NCBI GenBank assembly: GCA_046351095.1
Contig: JAXLZC010000001.1
Coordinates: 2,790,001 to 2,854,000 of the forward strand
DNA length: 64,000 nt
Direction of reading: 5' to 3'
DNA from: BQWY01 sp046351095
GTDB taxonomy: Bacteria; Nitrospirota; Nitrospiria; Nitrospirales; Nitrospiraceae
The position numbers and the translations under genes are program-made. The notes beneath the pieces were generated by a model. It was not told the DNA's origin, made no database searches, and was given only the letters and a program-made list of their open reading frames with translations. Shown here piece after piece: positions 44,091 to 53,171 of this stretch (the stretch's first letter is position 1; each line of letters starts with the position of its first letter).

Positions 44091-45484
44091 CAGTGTCGGT
44101 GCGCCGGCTCTCCGGCATCGGAGCCGGATGGCGGCGCATCTCCCTGTGTATGCGTGGGAATCAAGATGCCGACGGTTCGAGCGTCTTGGATCAAATATTT
44201 CGCCGCGACACGCTGCACATCTTTCGCGGTGACGGCGCGGATCCTGTCGACGTATTGGCCGACATTTCGCCAGCCGGCGCCGACCGTTTCGGCTTCGCCG
44301 AGCAACATGGCGTGGCGGAAATTCGAATCTTGCTGAAAGATAAACTCGGCTTCCACGTTGTTCTTCGCGCGCTGGATTTCGACGTCGGTCGGGAGGCTGG
44401 TTTGAATGCGGTGAATTTCCTGCTGCAGCGACGCTTCCACCGCCTCGACCTTTTGGCCGGGTTTCACGACGCCGTAAAAATAAAAGAGCCCCGGGTCGGC
44501 CTGCATCAGCGTGTATTCCGCGCCGACGGCGAGTGCGAGCTGTTGATCGTACACCAGGCTGCGATAGAGCCGCGCGCTGCGTCCGTGCGACAGGACCGAT
44601 TCGAGGACGGCCAGCGCGTAAGCATCGTCGCTTTTAAAATTCGGCGCGCGGTAGCCCATCATCACGAACGGCAACTGCGCATCGCGTTTCAGCACGAAAC
44701 GGCGTTCGCCCCGTTGCTCCCCTTCCACGGCGGTCGGCGGCGTCGGCGACGGCCCACGCGGGATCGGCTCGAACAGCTTTTTCACCGTCGGCATGATCTG
44801 CTCGGCTTTGACGTCGCCGACGACGATCAGTGTGGCGTTGTTCGGCGAATAGTAGGTGTCGTAGTGCCGTTGGAGATCGTCGAGCGTCATGGCCGTCAGG
44901 TCGCCGAACCAGCCGATGACCGGCCAATGGTACGGATGGCTGAGAAAGATCTGCGCGAACAGCGTTTCGACGAGGAAGGCTTGCGGGTCGTCTTCGATAC
45001 GCAAGCGACGTTCTTCTTTGACGACTTCGCGTTCGCGGTGAAATTCCTCGCGGTCGAGTTGCAGCCCCTGCATGCGGTCCGCTTCCAGTTCCAGCGCCAA
45101 CGTCACGCGGTCCGCCGACAAATTTTCGAAGTACGCGGTGAAATCCTGGCTCGTGAAGGCGTTATCCATCCCGCCGATCTTTTTGATGAGGCGGGAGAAG
45201 GTGCCCTTGGGATGCTTCGCGGTCCCGTTGAACATCATATGTTCGAGCATGTGGGACAGTCCGGCGCGCCCCATAACTTCGTGACGCGAGCCGACCTTGT
45301 ACCAGACCTGCACGGTGGCGACCGGCGCTTTCGGCACCTCGACGATCAGCACCTTCATGCCGTTGCTCAGAAGAAATTCTTTGGGCTCGCTCGCAACGGC
45401 AGGTGTCACACAGACCGACAGACTCGCACAGAGTCCGAGTGCGAGGAGTGCGACACCAAAACTTTGAGGCAGTATACGTAGCAT
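44090..45484 (-). CDS. M16 family zinc protease, catalytic subunit
   Basis: The 464-residue exported protease has the inverted zinc motif HMLEH at residues 78-82 and a distal Glu in LELEADRMQ. Signal peptide ~1-32. Its C-terminal half holds the second M16 domain. It is coupled to the non-catalytic gene downstream. The ATG at 45482-45484 begins the signal peptide; the longer frame upstream is Arg-rich shadow. Confidence 0.9.
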   Translation of the reverse strand: MLRILPQSFGVALLALGLCASLSVCVTPAVASEPKEFLLSNGMKVLIVEVPKAPVATVQVWYKVGSRHEVMGRAGLSHMLEHMMFNGTAKHPKGTFSRLIKKIGGMDNAFTSQDFTAYFENLSADRVTLALELEADRMQGLQLDREEFHREREVVKEERRLRIEDDPQAFLVETLFAQIFLSHPYHWPVIGWFGDLTAMTLDDLQRHYDTYYSPNNATLIVVGDVKAEQIMPTVKKLFEPIPRGPSPTPPTAVEGEQRGERRFVLKRDAQLPFVMMGYRAPNFKSDDAYALAVLESVLSHGRSARLYRSLVYDQQLALAVGAEYTLMQADPGLFYFYGVVKPGQKVEAVEASLQQEIHRIQTSLPTDVEIQRAKNNVEAEFIFQQDSNFRHAMLLGEAETVGAGWRNVGQYVDRIRAVTAKDVQRVAAKYLIQDARTVGILIPTHTQGDAPPSGSDAGEPAHRH

Positions 45485-45548
45485 GCGGGATATTGGGGGA
45501 CGCGTCGTCGCGTCAGCGAGGCATGCTAACAACCGCTTTCGAAGCGAG

Positions 45549-46751
45549 TCAAGGCACGGGGCGCGCCGGACGCGGTGCCGCGCGGCGTGGCGGGCGAGTT
45601 GGGGTGATCGGCGGTTGTCGGTGGGCTTGTGTCGTCGGCGATGCGGCGCTGTCGGTCTGCGCAGCGGGGACACGACCGAGTTGGCCGCAGGCGCCGAGCA
45701 CGTCGCGCCCTTTGCTTTTGCGAATAAAGACATCGATGCCGGCTTGCCGCAAGACCGATTGAAACGAGAGAACCATCGGTTCGGACGGCCGACGTAGCGG
45801 GTTTTCCGGAAAGGGGTTAAATGGGATCAAGTTCACCTTACACCGGAGGCCGCGCAGCAGAGCGACCAGTCGCGTCGCATCGCCCAGCGAATCGTTCTCC
45901 CCGGCGAGCAACACGTATTCGAACGTCAGCCGGTCGCGCGCCTTCAGCGGAAATTGCCGACAGGCTTGCATCAAGGTACGGAGCGAGGCGGTGCGTGTGG
46001 CCGAAGGCATCAACCGCGCGCGCTGGGCTTCGGTTGTGGCGTTCAACGAGATGGCGAGGTTCACCCCGAGCGGCGCGACATCGGCGATCCGCGACGCCAT
46101 ACCCGCCGTCGAGAGGGTGATACGTCGCGCGGCGAGGCCTACGCCCCAATCTTCGTTGGTCAAAATGGCGATAGCGGCCGCCGTCGCATCGAAATTGGCG
46201 AGCGGTTCGCCCATTCCCATGAAAACGATGTTCGTCAGGCGTTCCTGTTCGCCCAGCCGATCTTGGACGCTCAGCACCTGGTCGACGATCTCGTGTGTTT
46301 TCAGGTTGCGGAGCAGGCCCATGGTCCCTGTCAGGCAAAAGCCGCAGTCGAAGGTGCAGCCGACCTGTGAGGAGACGCAGAGCGTGCGGCGGTCGGCGTC
46401 GGGAATCAGGATCGACTCGACCGTCAGGCCGTCTTCCAGCGTGAACAAAAACTTTTGGGTGCCGTCGCCGGCCGTCAATACCGTGGCGAGCGGCAGGCGC
46501 CGAATCGTTGTCCGTGCCGCCAGCGTCGCCCGCGCGTCCTGCGAGAGGTCGGTCATGGCGTCGATTGAGCGGACGCGTTTGGCGTAGAGCCAGCGCAGGA
46601 TCTGCTTGACGCGGTAGGGCGGCCAACCCAACTGCGCCACGAGGTCCCGCAGGTCCGTCTCGCTGAAGCTCAGGAGATTCGGCAGGTCGGCGGTCGTGGA
46701 GGCGGCGCTGGATGCGGACGACGGGTCGATGGCGATGGGAGGCTGCGACAT
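45549..46751 (-). CDS. rlmN: 23S rRNA (adenine2503-C2)-methyltransferase
   Basis: This 400-residue radical SAM enzyme methylates A2503 of 23S rRNA (and A37 of tRNAs). The cluster-binding CTFDCGFC (about 132-139) follows SSQVGC, and GMGEPLANFD and ITLSTAGM segments are present. The methyl-carrying Cys is in DVLGACGQL near residue 357. A Pro/Arg-rich tail of 40 residues trails the domain. Confidence 0.93.
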   Translation of the reverse strand: MSQPPIAIDPSSASSAASTTADLPNLLSFSETDLRDLVAQLGWPPYRVKQILRWLYAKRVRSIDAMTDLSQDARATLAARTTIRRLPLATVLTAGDGTQKFLFTLEDGLTVESILIPDADRRTLCVSSQVGCTFDCGFCLTGTMGLLRNLKTHEIVDQVLSVQDRLGEQERLTNIVFMGMGEPLANFDATAAAIAILTNEDWGVGLAARRITLSTAGMASRIADVAPLGVNLAISLNATTEAQRARLMPSATRTASLRTLMQACRQFPLKARDRLTFEYVLLAGENDSLGDATRLVALLRGLRCKVNLIPFNPFPENPLRRPSEPMVLSFQSVLRQAGIDVFIRKSKGRDVLGACGQLGRVPAAQTDSAASPTTQAHRQPPITPTRPPRRAAPRPARPVP

Positions 46752-46867
46752 GGCGGGAGCGTAGCACGGCAGAAATTCGGCTCACAACCGGAGGATCCGG
46801 CCTGCGTCGGGCTGCACCTCATCGGCATTTGCGACGCCGGTCACTCGTGGCAGTTCTGTACGGAAGA

Positions 46868-46896
46868 TTTTCTAGACGGCGATGACCTGCTATACT
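46868..46896 (+). promoter_or_regulatory. Possible promoter of the SLT transglycosylase gene
   Basis: TATACT at 46891-46896 is a near-consensus -10. The sequence 17 bp upstream (TTTTCT) is a poor -35. It lies ~140 bp before the chosen start. The rest of 46752-47038 shows no gene. Confidence 0.3.
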
Positions 46897-47038
46897 GCAG
46901 AGGATTCGATGAGGCACGTGTCTCGTCGGCTCGAATCCCTCGCACAGAACCTTCTGACCACGCGTGCCCTCCATGCTGCTGCGCTCACGTCGATATCGCG
47001 TTCCTAATCAGCTCGTTCGTAGCCCGCACGCTGCGCCT

Positions 47039-49477
47039 ATGGCCCATTGCCTGCGAGCCAGTCTCGTGGCCGCGGGGCTGGTGATCGCAGGGTTGTACGG
47101 AGCCACGTTCGGCGCAGCACAGGCCGCCAATTCAGAACCTACACAATCGACGTCGGACGCGACCCCGGCCACGACTCCGCCATCTTCGACATCGACTACG
47201 ACGAACGCCGCGACTTCATCCACTGCAGGGCAACCTGCTGTCGTCTGCGATGACCCTGAACGATGTTTCCGCGAGGCGATGCAGCGAACGAATCGTACGT
47301 CGCCGCTCGACGCGAAAGATGTGCTTGCTCGCCTCGATAAGTTGCAACCGATTCTGGAGCAGCATGCCGGGTCGCTCTGGGCAAAACGCGCGGGGTTGGT
47401 GATGGGGGTGGCGCTGCGCGAGCGCGATCCCGGACGCGCGATCCAACATTTGCGAATGGCGCGGCGTGACTTTCCGGTGCTCGATGAGTATGTGCGGCTC
47501 TGGACGGGCCAGGCGCTTATGGCGGCGGGCGATACGGCGGAAGGCGCGGCGATGCTGCAGTCCATCGGAGAAGTGGCGCCGGGCAGCCTAATCGCCTCGC
47601 GCGCCACGTTCGAAGCGGCGGAAGGCTGGTATCGGAGCGGCCATTGCGACCGAGCCATCGCGCTGTATCCGAAGGCGTTCCGGACGGACGACAACGAAAA
47701 AATCAAAGACACGACGTTCCCCGCCGGGTACCTGCATCTCGCCGACTGTTTCCAGCAGTTGCAACAATCGGCCGACGCGCAAGACACCTGGCGGCGACTT
47801 TGGGTGAAGTATCCCGGCGCGCCCGAGGCAAGGGCGGCGTATCAGCGGCTGACAGCACCTGGCCCAACGACGTTCAAGCCTTCTGCAGAAGATCGATTGG
47901 CGCGTGCGAAAGAACTACACGCGCAGGCGTTGCACGAGGAGGCGATCGAAGAGTTTCGTCAGGTGTTCGCTGGGCCCGCCGGATTGTCGGCCGGGGCGTT
48001 GAGCGAGGCGAAGTCCAAGCTGGGCATGTCCTACGTGCGCGTGAAGCGGTACGACCAAGCCAAGACCGTGTTCCAAGAATTAATCTCGGCGCGCGCGTCC
48101 GAAGCCGGTGAGGCGGTGGTGTGGCTCGCGCGCGTGTATCTACGGTTGTCCGAAGGCGAGGCGTTGCTGAAGTTGCCGCAGGCCTATCCGAAGGTGTCGC
48201 TCACGAGCGAGCAACGGGCGATGGTTTATATCCTGCGCGGTGTCTGGCAGGAAGATCAGAACAACAGCGTGGCCGCGGCCGAGGCATACAAAAAGGCGGC
48301 GGAGCAGGGTGTTACCAGCAACCACTATAGCGAAGCGCTCTGGAAAATCGGCTGGGTCTGGTATCGCGCCGGCCAATGGAAATTGGCGTTGGCCGCCTGG
48401 GAGAAGTTGGCCGCGCAACCAGAGCGGGACACGTTGGTGCCGCAGGCCCTCTATTGGATGGCGCGCACCGGCGAGCGGAATAAAGATTCGCGGGCCAATG
48501 ATTGGTATCGCCAGGTCTGCCAACGGTATCCCGTGACGTATTATTGTCAGCTCGCGCGTCAGCGCGATGCGGGCTTGCCGTTGCGTGTCACGACGGCCGA
48601 TCCCACGGTGGATTTGCCTGGCCCCGAAAGCCTGCCTACCGACAAACGTGAGGAAGTGACGCGCGACCCTGCCTATCGCCGTGCCGTGGAGTTGCGGTTG
48701 TTAGGCTTGGATCAGGATGCCGCGCGTGAGTTGACCGACCTGACGCAGCGCCATGCGCGCGAGCAACCGGTCGTGCTGGCGCTGTCGCGGTTGTTGGGCG
48801 AGGCCGGGGCGCATGGGCAGGCCTTGCGGTTGGCGCGTGTGCATTTCCGCGATGAACTGGAATTGCGCGGGACGCTGAGCACTCCGGCCTTGTGGAACGT
48901 CGGGTATCCGACCGTGTTTGTGCCGACCATCGCCGCGCAGGGTATGAAGGGTGTGGATCCCTACTTGGCGGCGGCCGTGATCCGCGAGGAAAGCCAATAC
49001 GATGGGCGCGCCGTCTCGCGCGTCGGCGCCATCGGGTTGATGCAGGTCATGCCGGCGACGGCCAGCGCGGTCGCCAAACGATTCGGCTTGGCGGACGTGA
49101 CGCGCGACGAATTGTTCGACGAAACGACGAACGTGCGGATCGGCGTGCGGTATCTGGATCAGCTCTTGGAGCAGTTCCAAGGCAACGTCCACTACGCGGT
49201 CGCCTCGTACAACGCGGGTCCGCAGGCGGTCGCCTCCTGGGTTGCGAAACACGGCAGCAGGGATCCGGACGAATTCGTGGAGTTAATTCCCTACCAAGAA
49301 ACCCGACTCTACGTGAAACGCGTCGTCCGCAGTTATCGCGAGTATCGCCGACTGAACGACGCGGATCGTAGCACTGCGACCGATCGCGCGACCGCGCCGG
49401 TCGCCGCTGCTGCAGCGGGCGGCGCAGCGCCCACCCCCGTGTCGTCGTCGCCTGCGCTTGCCGTCGCGACGGAGTAG
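47039..49477 (+). CDS. Large soluble-type lytic transglycosylase with TPR-like superhelix
   Basis: The 812-residue exported enzyme has a signal peptide (CLRASLVAAGLVIAGLYG), a Ser/Thr-rich linker, then tens of helices with TPR character (about 80-560) and a C-terminal SLT catalytic domain (about 620-750). The catalytic Glu lies in REESQYDGRAVS, followed by GAIGLMQVMP and ASYNAGP. It resembles Slt70-type enzymes. The start is uncertain: 47039 places the signal peptide at the N terminus, but GTG 46964 and ATG 46973 are also open in frame and no site has a good ribosome binding site. Confidence 0.88.
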   Translation: MAHCLRASLVAAGLVIAGLYGATFGAAQAANSEPTQSTSDATPATTPPSSTSTTTNAATSSTAGQPAVVCDDPERCFREAMQRTNRTSPLDAKDVLARLDKLQPILEQHAGSLWAKRAGLVMGVALRERDPGRAIQHLRMARRDFPVLDEYVRLWTGQALMAAGDTAEGAAMLQSIGEVAPGSLIASRATFEAAEGWYRSGHCDRAIALYPKAFRTDDNEKIKDTTFPAGYLHLADCFQQLQQSADAQDTWRRLWVKYPGAPEARAAYQRLTAPGPTTFKPSAEDRLARAKELHAQALHEEAIEEFRQVFAGPAGLSAGALSEAKSKLGMSYVRVKRYDQAKTVFQELISARASEAGEAVVWLARVYLRLSEGEALLKLPQAYPKVSLTSEQRAMVYILRGVWQEDQNNSVAAAEAYKKAAEQGVTSNHYSEALWKIGWVWYRAGQWKLALAAWEKLAAQPERDTLVPQALYWMARTGERNKDSRANDWYRQVCQRYPVTYYCQLARQRDAGLPLRVTTADPTVDLPGPESLPTDKREEVTRDPAYRRAVELRLLGLDQDAARELTDLTQRHAREQPVVLALSRLLGEAGAHGQALRLARVHFRDELELRGTLSTPALWNVGYPTVFVPTIAAQGMKGVDPYLAAAVIREESQYDGRAVSRVGAIGLMQVMPATASAVAKRFGLADVTRDELFDETTNVRIGVRYLDQLLEQFQGNVHYAVASYNAGPQAVASWVAKHGSRDPDEFVELIPYQETRLYVKRVVRSYREYRRLNDADRSTATDRATAPVAAAAAGGAAPTPVSSSPALAVATE

Positions 49478-49559
49478 TCCACGCGGTTGACAGGCGGGGA
49501 GCGGACTTTTATAGTGCGAGCAGGTCCCACCACCTTCTGCGTGGAGTGAGTCACCCCGC

Positions 49560-49814
49560 GTGGCGCTCGACAAACTCGGTGCCGTCGAACAACGTATCAA
49601 AGATCTGGTGAAAGTGACGCAAGAGTTGCGTCAGAAAAACCAGTCGCTCGAACAGGACGTGCGGACGTTACGCGCGCGCTTGGCCGCGCAGGACGACGTG
49701 ACGCGCCGGTGGGAGCGGGAGCGCGCGCATATCCGCGCGCGGGTGGAAAAAGTCTTGAACGAAGTGGAAATTTTGGAAGCGTGGGAAGAATCCAAGGAGG
49801 TGCCCCTTGGCTAA
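49560..49814 (+). CDS. zapB: ZapB-like cell division coiled-coil protein
   Basis: This 84-residue almost continuous coiled coil (LGAVEQRIKDLVKVTQELRQ...) has the length and heptad pattern of ZapB, which bridges ZapA-FtsZ and the nucleoid. Its end overlaps the zapA start, and the pair is a known arrangement. The start is GTG at 49560. Confidence 0.75.
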   Translation: MALDKLGAVEQRIKDLVKVTQELRQKNQSLEQDVRTLRARLAAQDDVTRRWERERAHIRARVEKVLNEVEILEAWEESKEVPLG

Positions 49815-50103
49815 GACCGTGAACGTGGACATCTACGGACAGCGGTACGCGTTGCTCGGCGACGCGGACGAGACGTATGTGCGGCGACTGGCCCAGTATG
49901 TCGACGAGCATATGCGCGCGGTCGCCGAAGGGTTGAAGACGGTCACCCCGTCGAAGCTGGCCGTGTTGGCCGCCGTGAATATCGCGCACGAATTGTTTCA
50001 AGCCGAGCGGTTGCGCGCCCAGAACGAAGCGGATGTCGAACGGCGTATGTTGTCGTTGATGCAGTCCATCGAAGAGCAGATTCCCTCCTCGTTGCCCCGC
50101 TAA
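49807..50103 (+). CDS. zapA: Cell division protein ZapA
   Basis: This 98-residue protein matches ZapA: VNVDIYGQRYAL at the N-terminal beta strands, a YVRRLAQYVDEHM helix and LAVLAAVNIAHELF. ZapA cross-links FtsZ protofilaments. The TTG start at 49807 is preceded by AAGGAGG seven bases upstream, and it overlaps the zapB stop. Confidence 0.88.
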   Translation: MAKTVNVDIYGQRYALLGDADETYVRRLAQYVDEHMRAVAEGLKTVTPSKLAVLAAVNIAHELFQAERLRAQNEADVERRMLSLMQSIEEQIPSSLPR

Positions 50104-50223
50104 TTTCAGTCGGTCCCGTCCGACGCTCCGCGCGCCGTCGCGCGTCAGGCCGCGGTTCGCGCTCGGTTGCATCCCGCAGACGCCTTTGTTACTCTCTCCC
50201 CCGCTGTACAAATTTTTATGTCA

Positions 50224-50340
50224 CGGAGTCCGAGCAGTCGGGACGACGGAGACGAGTGAGACATTTCAGGTCCGCGGTATGATGCAGGTGGACGCGACAA
50301 CGACTTTTGTGTGCGTAATCCCGATCCTCATGGGACTCCG
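50224..50340 (+). ncRNA. Candidate structured RNA between zapA and rny (possible 6S RNA)
   Basis: CGGAGTCC (50224-50231) pairs perfectly with GGACTCCG (50333-50340), and inside it TCGGGA (50238-50243) with TCCCGA (50319-50324), giving a closed rod of ~117 nt with internal loops. A promoter-like TTGTTA / TACAAAT pair (50186-50213) precedes it. A strong separate hairpin CGCTGCG...CGCAGCG follows at 50372-50396. The 640-bp gap contains no convincing protein. In other lineages 6S RNA often sits next to zapA, but I cannot verify its promoter-mimic bubble here. It could equally be an rny leader. Confidence 0.35.
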
Positions 50341-50741
50341 GTGCCTGGTACACGGAGTTCAGAGCAGAATGCGCTGCGGAGCCTGGCTTCGCAGCGTGCT
50401 GAGTGCAAGTGTGCGTGCAGTGTCGGTCGAACCCGTACGGCAGCCCCTTCCGATCCGCGTCACGCGGGTGGTGCCGATGCGGTACGCCTCCTCGGGGATC
50501 CACCCGACGGCGGCGCCCAGCCGAGGACGGCCTCGGCGTGTCGACGATACGGTACGACGCTGACTGATCGAGACGCGATCCTTCCGAGCAGCTTCCACGC
50601 CTGATTTTCGTGCTCATCCTCCATCTCTGTGCGTCGGGCCGTCGCCCACGTCGCAGCCGTTCGTCCGATCGCTCCTACCGACAGACGGTCTCTTGCAGCC
50701 GAACCCTGGCGGGCGGCTCGAGACTGTGAAAGGGGGGTACC

Positions 50742-52307
50742 TTGCTGACGGTGCTGACCTATATTGCCATTGCGCTTGTGGGCGCCGTGTTGGGCGTGGG
50801 CGGCTATGAAATGATGCGTCGGCAGCAGCAGGCGGCCGGTCGCGATCGTTTGTTGGAAGAGGCGAAGCAGTCGGTCCAAAACGCGGAACGCCAAGCCGAA
50901 AACGTCGTCAAAGAAGCGAAGCTGGAGGCGAAGAGCCTCTTGATGCAGGCGAAGGCCGACTTCGAGCGGGAACAAAAGGACAAGTCGGTCGTCTTGGTCG
51001 AACAGGAGCGGCGCCTCACGCAGCGCGAGGAAAACCTCGACCGTCGCGGAAGTGCCTTGGACAAACGCGACCAAGAGTCGCAGCGCCGCGAGCAGACGCT
51101 GGAGCAACGCGAAGCCGGCGTGCGGACAAAAGAAAACGATGCGACGCAGCTCTTGAAAGAACGCCGCGAGGCGTTGGAGCGCGTGGCCGGCCTGACGGCG
51201 GACGAGGCGAAGCGCCAGTTGCTGAGCGAATATGAAAGTCAGGTGCGTGTCGAAGCGGCGAGCCTCGCCAAGCGCACGATCGAGGAAGCGAAGGAAACGG
51301 CGGAGCGCGAAGCGCGCGAAATCATCACGCGGTCGATCCAACGTGTCACGCGCGACTACGTGAACGAGGCGACGATTTCGGTGGTGCCGATCCCGAACGA
51401 CGCGATGAAGGGGCGCATCATCGGCCGCGAGGGGCGCAATATCCGCGCGATCGAAGCGGCAACGGGCATCGACCTGATCATCGACGAGACGCCGGAGGCC
51501 GTGATCATCTCCGGCTTCGATCCGATGCGGCGCGAGATCGCGAAGATTTCGCTCGAACGGCTTATGCACGACGGGCGCATCCACCCGACGCGTATCGAAG
51601 AGATCGTCGAAAAGGTGAAAGTGGACGTCGAGAAGTTGATGATCGAGGATGCCGAGAAGGTCATCTTCGAAGTCGGCCTGTCCGACTTCCATCCGGAGAT
51701 CGTGAAGATTCTCGGGCGCCTGAAGTATCGCACCAGCTACGGGCAGAACAATCTGTATCACGCGCGCGAAGCCGCCTACATTTGCGGCATCATGGCGTCG
51801 GAATTGGGGCTCGACGTTCGGCTGGCGAAACGCGGGGCGCTGCTGCACGACATCGGCAAGGCGGTGAGCCATGAAGAGGAAGGCCCGCATGCGATGTTGG
51901 GCGCGGATATCGCGAAGAAGTACGGCGAGAACGAAAAAATCGTGAACGCGATCGCGGCGCACCACGAGCAGGTCGAGCCGATTTGTCCGGAGAGTGTGCT
52001 GGTGGCGGCGGCGGAAGCCCTGTCGGCGGCGCGGCCCGGTGCGCGACGTGAGGCGTTGGAGTCCTACGTCAAGCGGCTCGAAAAGTTGGAATCGTTGGCG
52101 ACCTCGTCGAAGGGTGTGCAGAAGGCCTACGCGATTCAAGCCGGGCGCGAGATTCGTGTGATCGTCAAGCAGGAAGACCTGACCGACAGCGAATCGTTTA
52201 CGTTGTCGCGCGACCTGGCGAAAAAGATCGAACAGGAGTTGACCTATCCAGGCCAGATCAAGGTGACGGTGATCCGGGAAAGTCGCTATGTGGAATACGC
52301 CAAGTAA
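50742..52307 (+). CDS. rny: Ribonuclease Y
   Basis: The 521-residue membrane-anchored endoribonuclease has an N-terminal TM helix (about 5-22) and a long coiled coil (about 35-190). A KH domain (GRIIGREGRNIRAIEAATG) and an HD domain (HDIGKAVSHEEEG, HHEQV) follow. It initiates mRNA decay. The start is TTG at 50742, after a G-rich ribosome binding site. ymdB follows, the usual partner. Confidence 0.94.
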   Translation: MLTVLTYIAIALVGAVLGVGGYEMMRRQQQAAGRDRLLEEAKQSVQNAERQAENVVKEAKLEAKSLLMQAKADFEREQKDKSVVLVEQERRLTQREENLDRRGSALDKRDQESQRREQTLEQREAGVRTKENDATQLLKERREALERVAGLTADEAKRQLLSEYESQVRVEAASLAKRTIEEAKETAEREAREIITRSIQRVTRDYVNEATISVVPIPNDAMKGRIIGREGRNIRAIEAATGIDLIIDETPEAVIISGFDPMRREIAKISLERLMHDGRIHPTRIEEIVEKVKVDVEKLMIEDAEKVIFEVGLSDFHPEIVKILGRLKYRTSYGQNNLYHAREAAYICGIMASELGLDVRLAKRGALLHDIGKAVSHEEEGPHAMLGADIAKKYGENEKIVNAIAAHHEQVEPICPESVLVAAAEALSAARPGARREALESYVKRLEKLESLATSSKGVQKAYAIQAGREIRVIVKQEDLTDSESFTLSRDLAKKIEQELTYPGQIKVTVIRESRYVEYAK

Positions 52308-52391
52308 CGGTGCCGAGGTGTCGCGGGGCGGTGTCTCCCGCCCCGTGGCCCAGGCACGGCGTTCCCGGCGGAGGGTGATCGAAAGCAATTT

Positions 52392-53171
52392 ATGAAAGTT
52401 CTGGTCATCGGCGACATCATGGGCGAGCCGGGCCGTCGTGCCGTGACGCGGTGGATGCCGCGTCTCGTCGGGCAGCACGGTATCGACATCGTCGTTGCGA
52501 ACGGCGAGAACGTGGCCGGCGGATTCGGCATCACGCCGGACTTGGCCGACGAGTTGTTCGACCTGGGCGCGGCGGTCATTACGACCGGCAACCATGCCTG
52601 GGACAAAAAAGAAATCTACGACTATTTTAAGCGGGAGCCGCGGCTCTTGCGTCCGGCGAACTATCCCAGCGGCGCGCCGGGCGGTGGGCGAGTCATTGTC
52701 GAAGCGGCGTCGGGCGAGAGGCTCGGTGTGTTGCATCTGCAGGGGCGCGCGTTTTTGCCGACCATCGATTGTCCGTTTCAGACGGCGCAGCGGGAAGTGG
52801 CGGCGCTGAAGCAGGAAGTCGCTGCCGTGGTCGTCGATATGCACGCCGAAGCCACGAGCGAAAAAATGGCGATGGGGCATTTTCTCGACGGGCAAGTCTG
52901 CGCGGTTGTGGGTACACATACCCACGTGCAAACCGCCGACGAACAGATTCTGCCGAAGGGCACGGCCTACCTGACCGATATCGGCATGACCGGGCCGATT
53001 CACTCCGTCATCGGCATCAAAAAAGAGTTGGCCATCGAAAAGTTTTTGACCGGGATGCCGCGACGGTTTGAAGTCGCCACGGGACCCGCCGTGTTCTGCG
53101 CGGCTTTAATCGAACTCGACGCTACGTTGGGCAAAGCGATCCGCATCGAACGCCTTCGTTTGGGCGAATGA
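52392..53171 (+). CDS. ymdB: YmdB-family metallophosphoesterase
   Basis: This 259-residue calcineurin-like phosphodiesterase carries GDIMGEPGRRA, ANGENVAGG, GNHAWDKKE and GTHTHVQTAD metal motifs in order. The B. subtilis homologue cleaves cyclic nucleotides and affects RNase Y-related behaviour. Its stop overlaps the xseA start by 4 bp. Confidence 0.9.
   Translation: MKVLVIGDIMGEPGRRAVTRWMPRLVGQHGIDIVVANGENVAGGFGITPDLADELFDLGAAVITTGNHAWDKKEIYDYFKREPRLLRPANYPSGAPGGGRVIVEAASGERLGVLHLQGRAFLPTIDCPFQTAQREVAALKQEVAAVVVDMHAEATSEKMAMGHFLDGQVCAVVGTHTHVQTADEQILPKGTAYLTDIGMTGPIHSVIGIKKELAIEKFLTGMPRRFEVATGPAVFCAALIELDATLGKAIRIERLRLGE

Noticed and set aside
43895..45481. A 528-codon plus-strand frame over the M16 genes
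   Set aside because: Shadow of the M16 pair; Arg/His/Val-rich composition only.
46925..46950. tRNA-like GGCTCGAATCCCT segment
   Set aside because: No acceptor, anticodon or D-arm can be built around it; likewise no rRNA or tRNA was found anywhere in the window.
50460..53003. An 847-codon open frame antisense to rny and ymdB
   Set aside because: Same third-position effect; the Arg/Leu-rich translation has no motif, while the sense genes are unmistakable.
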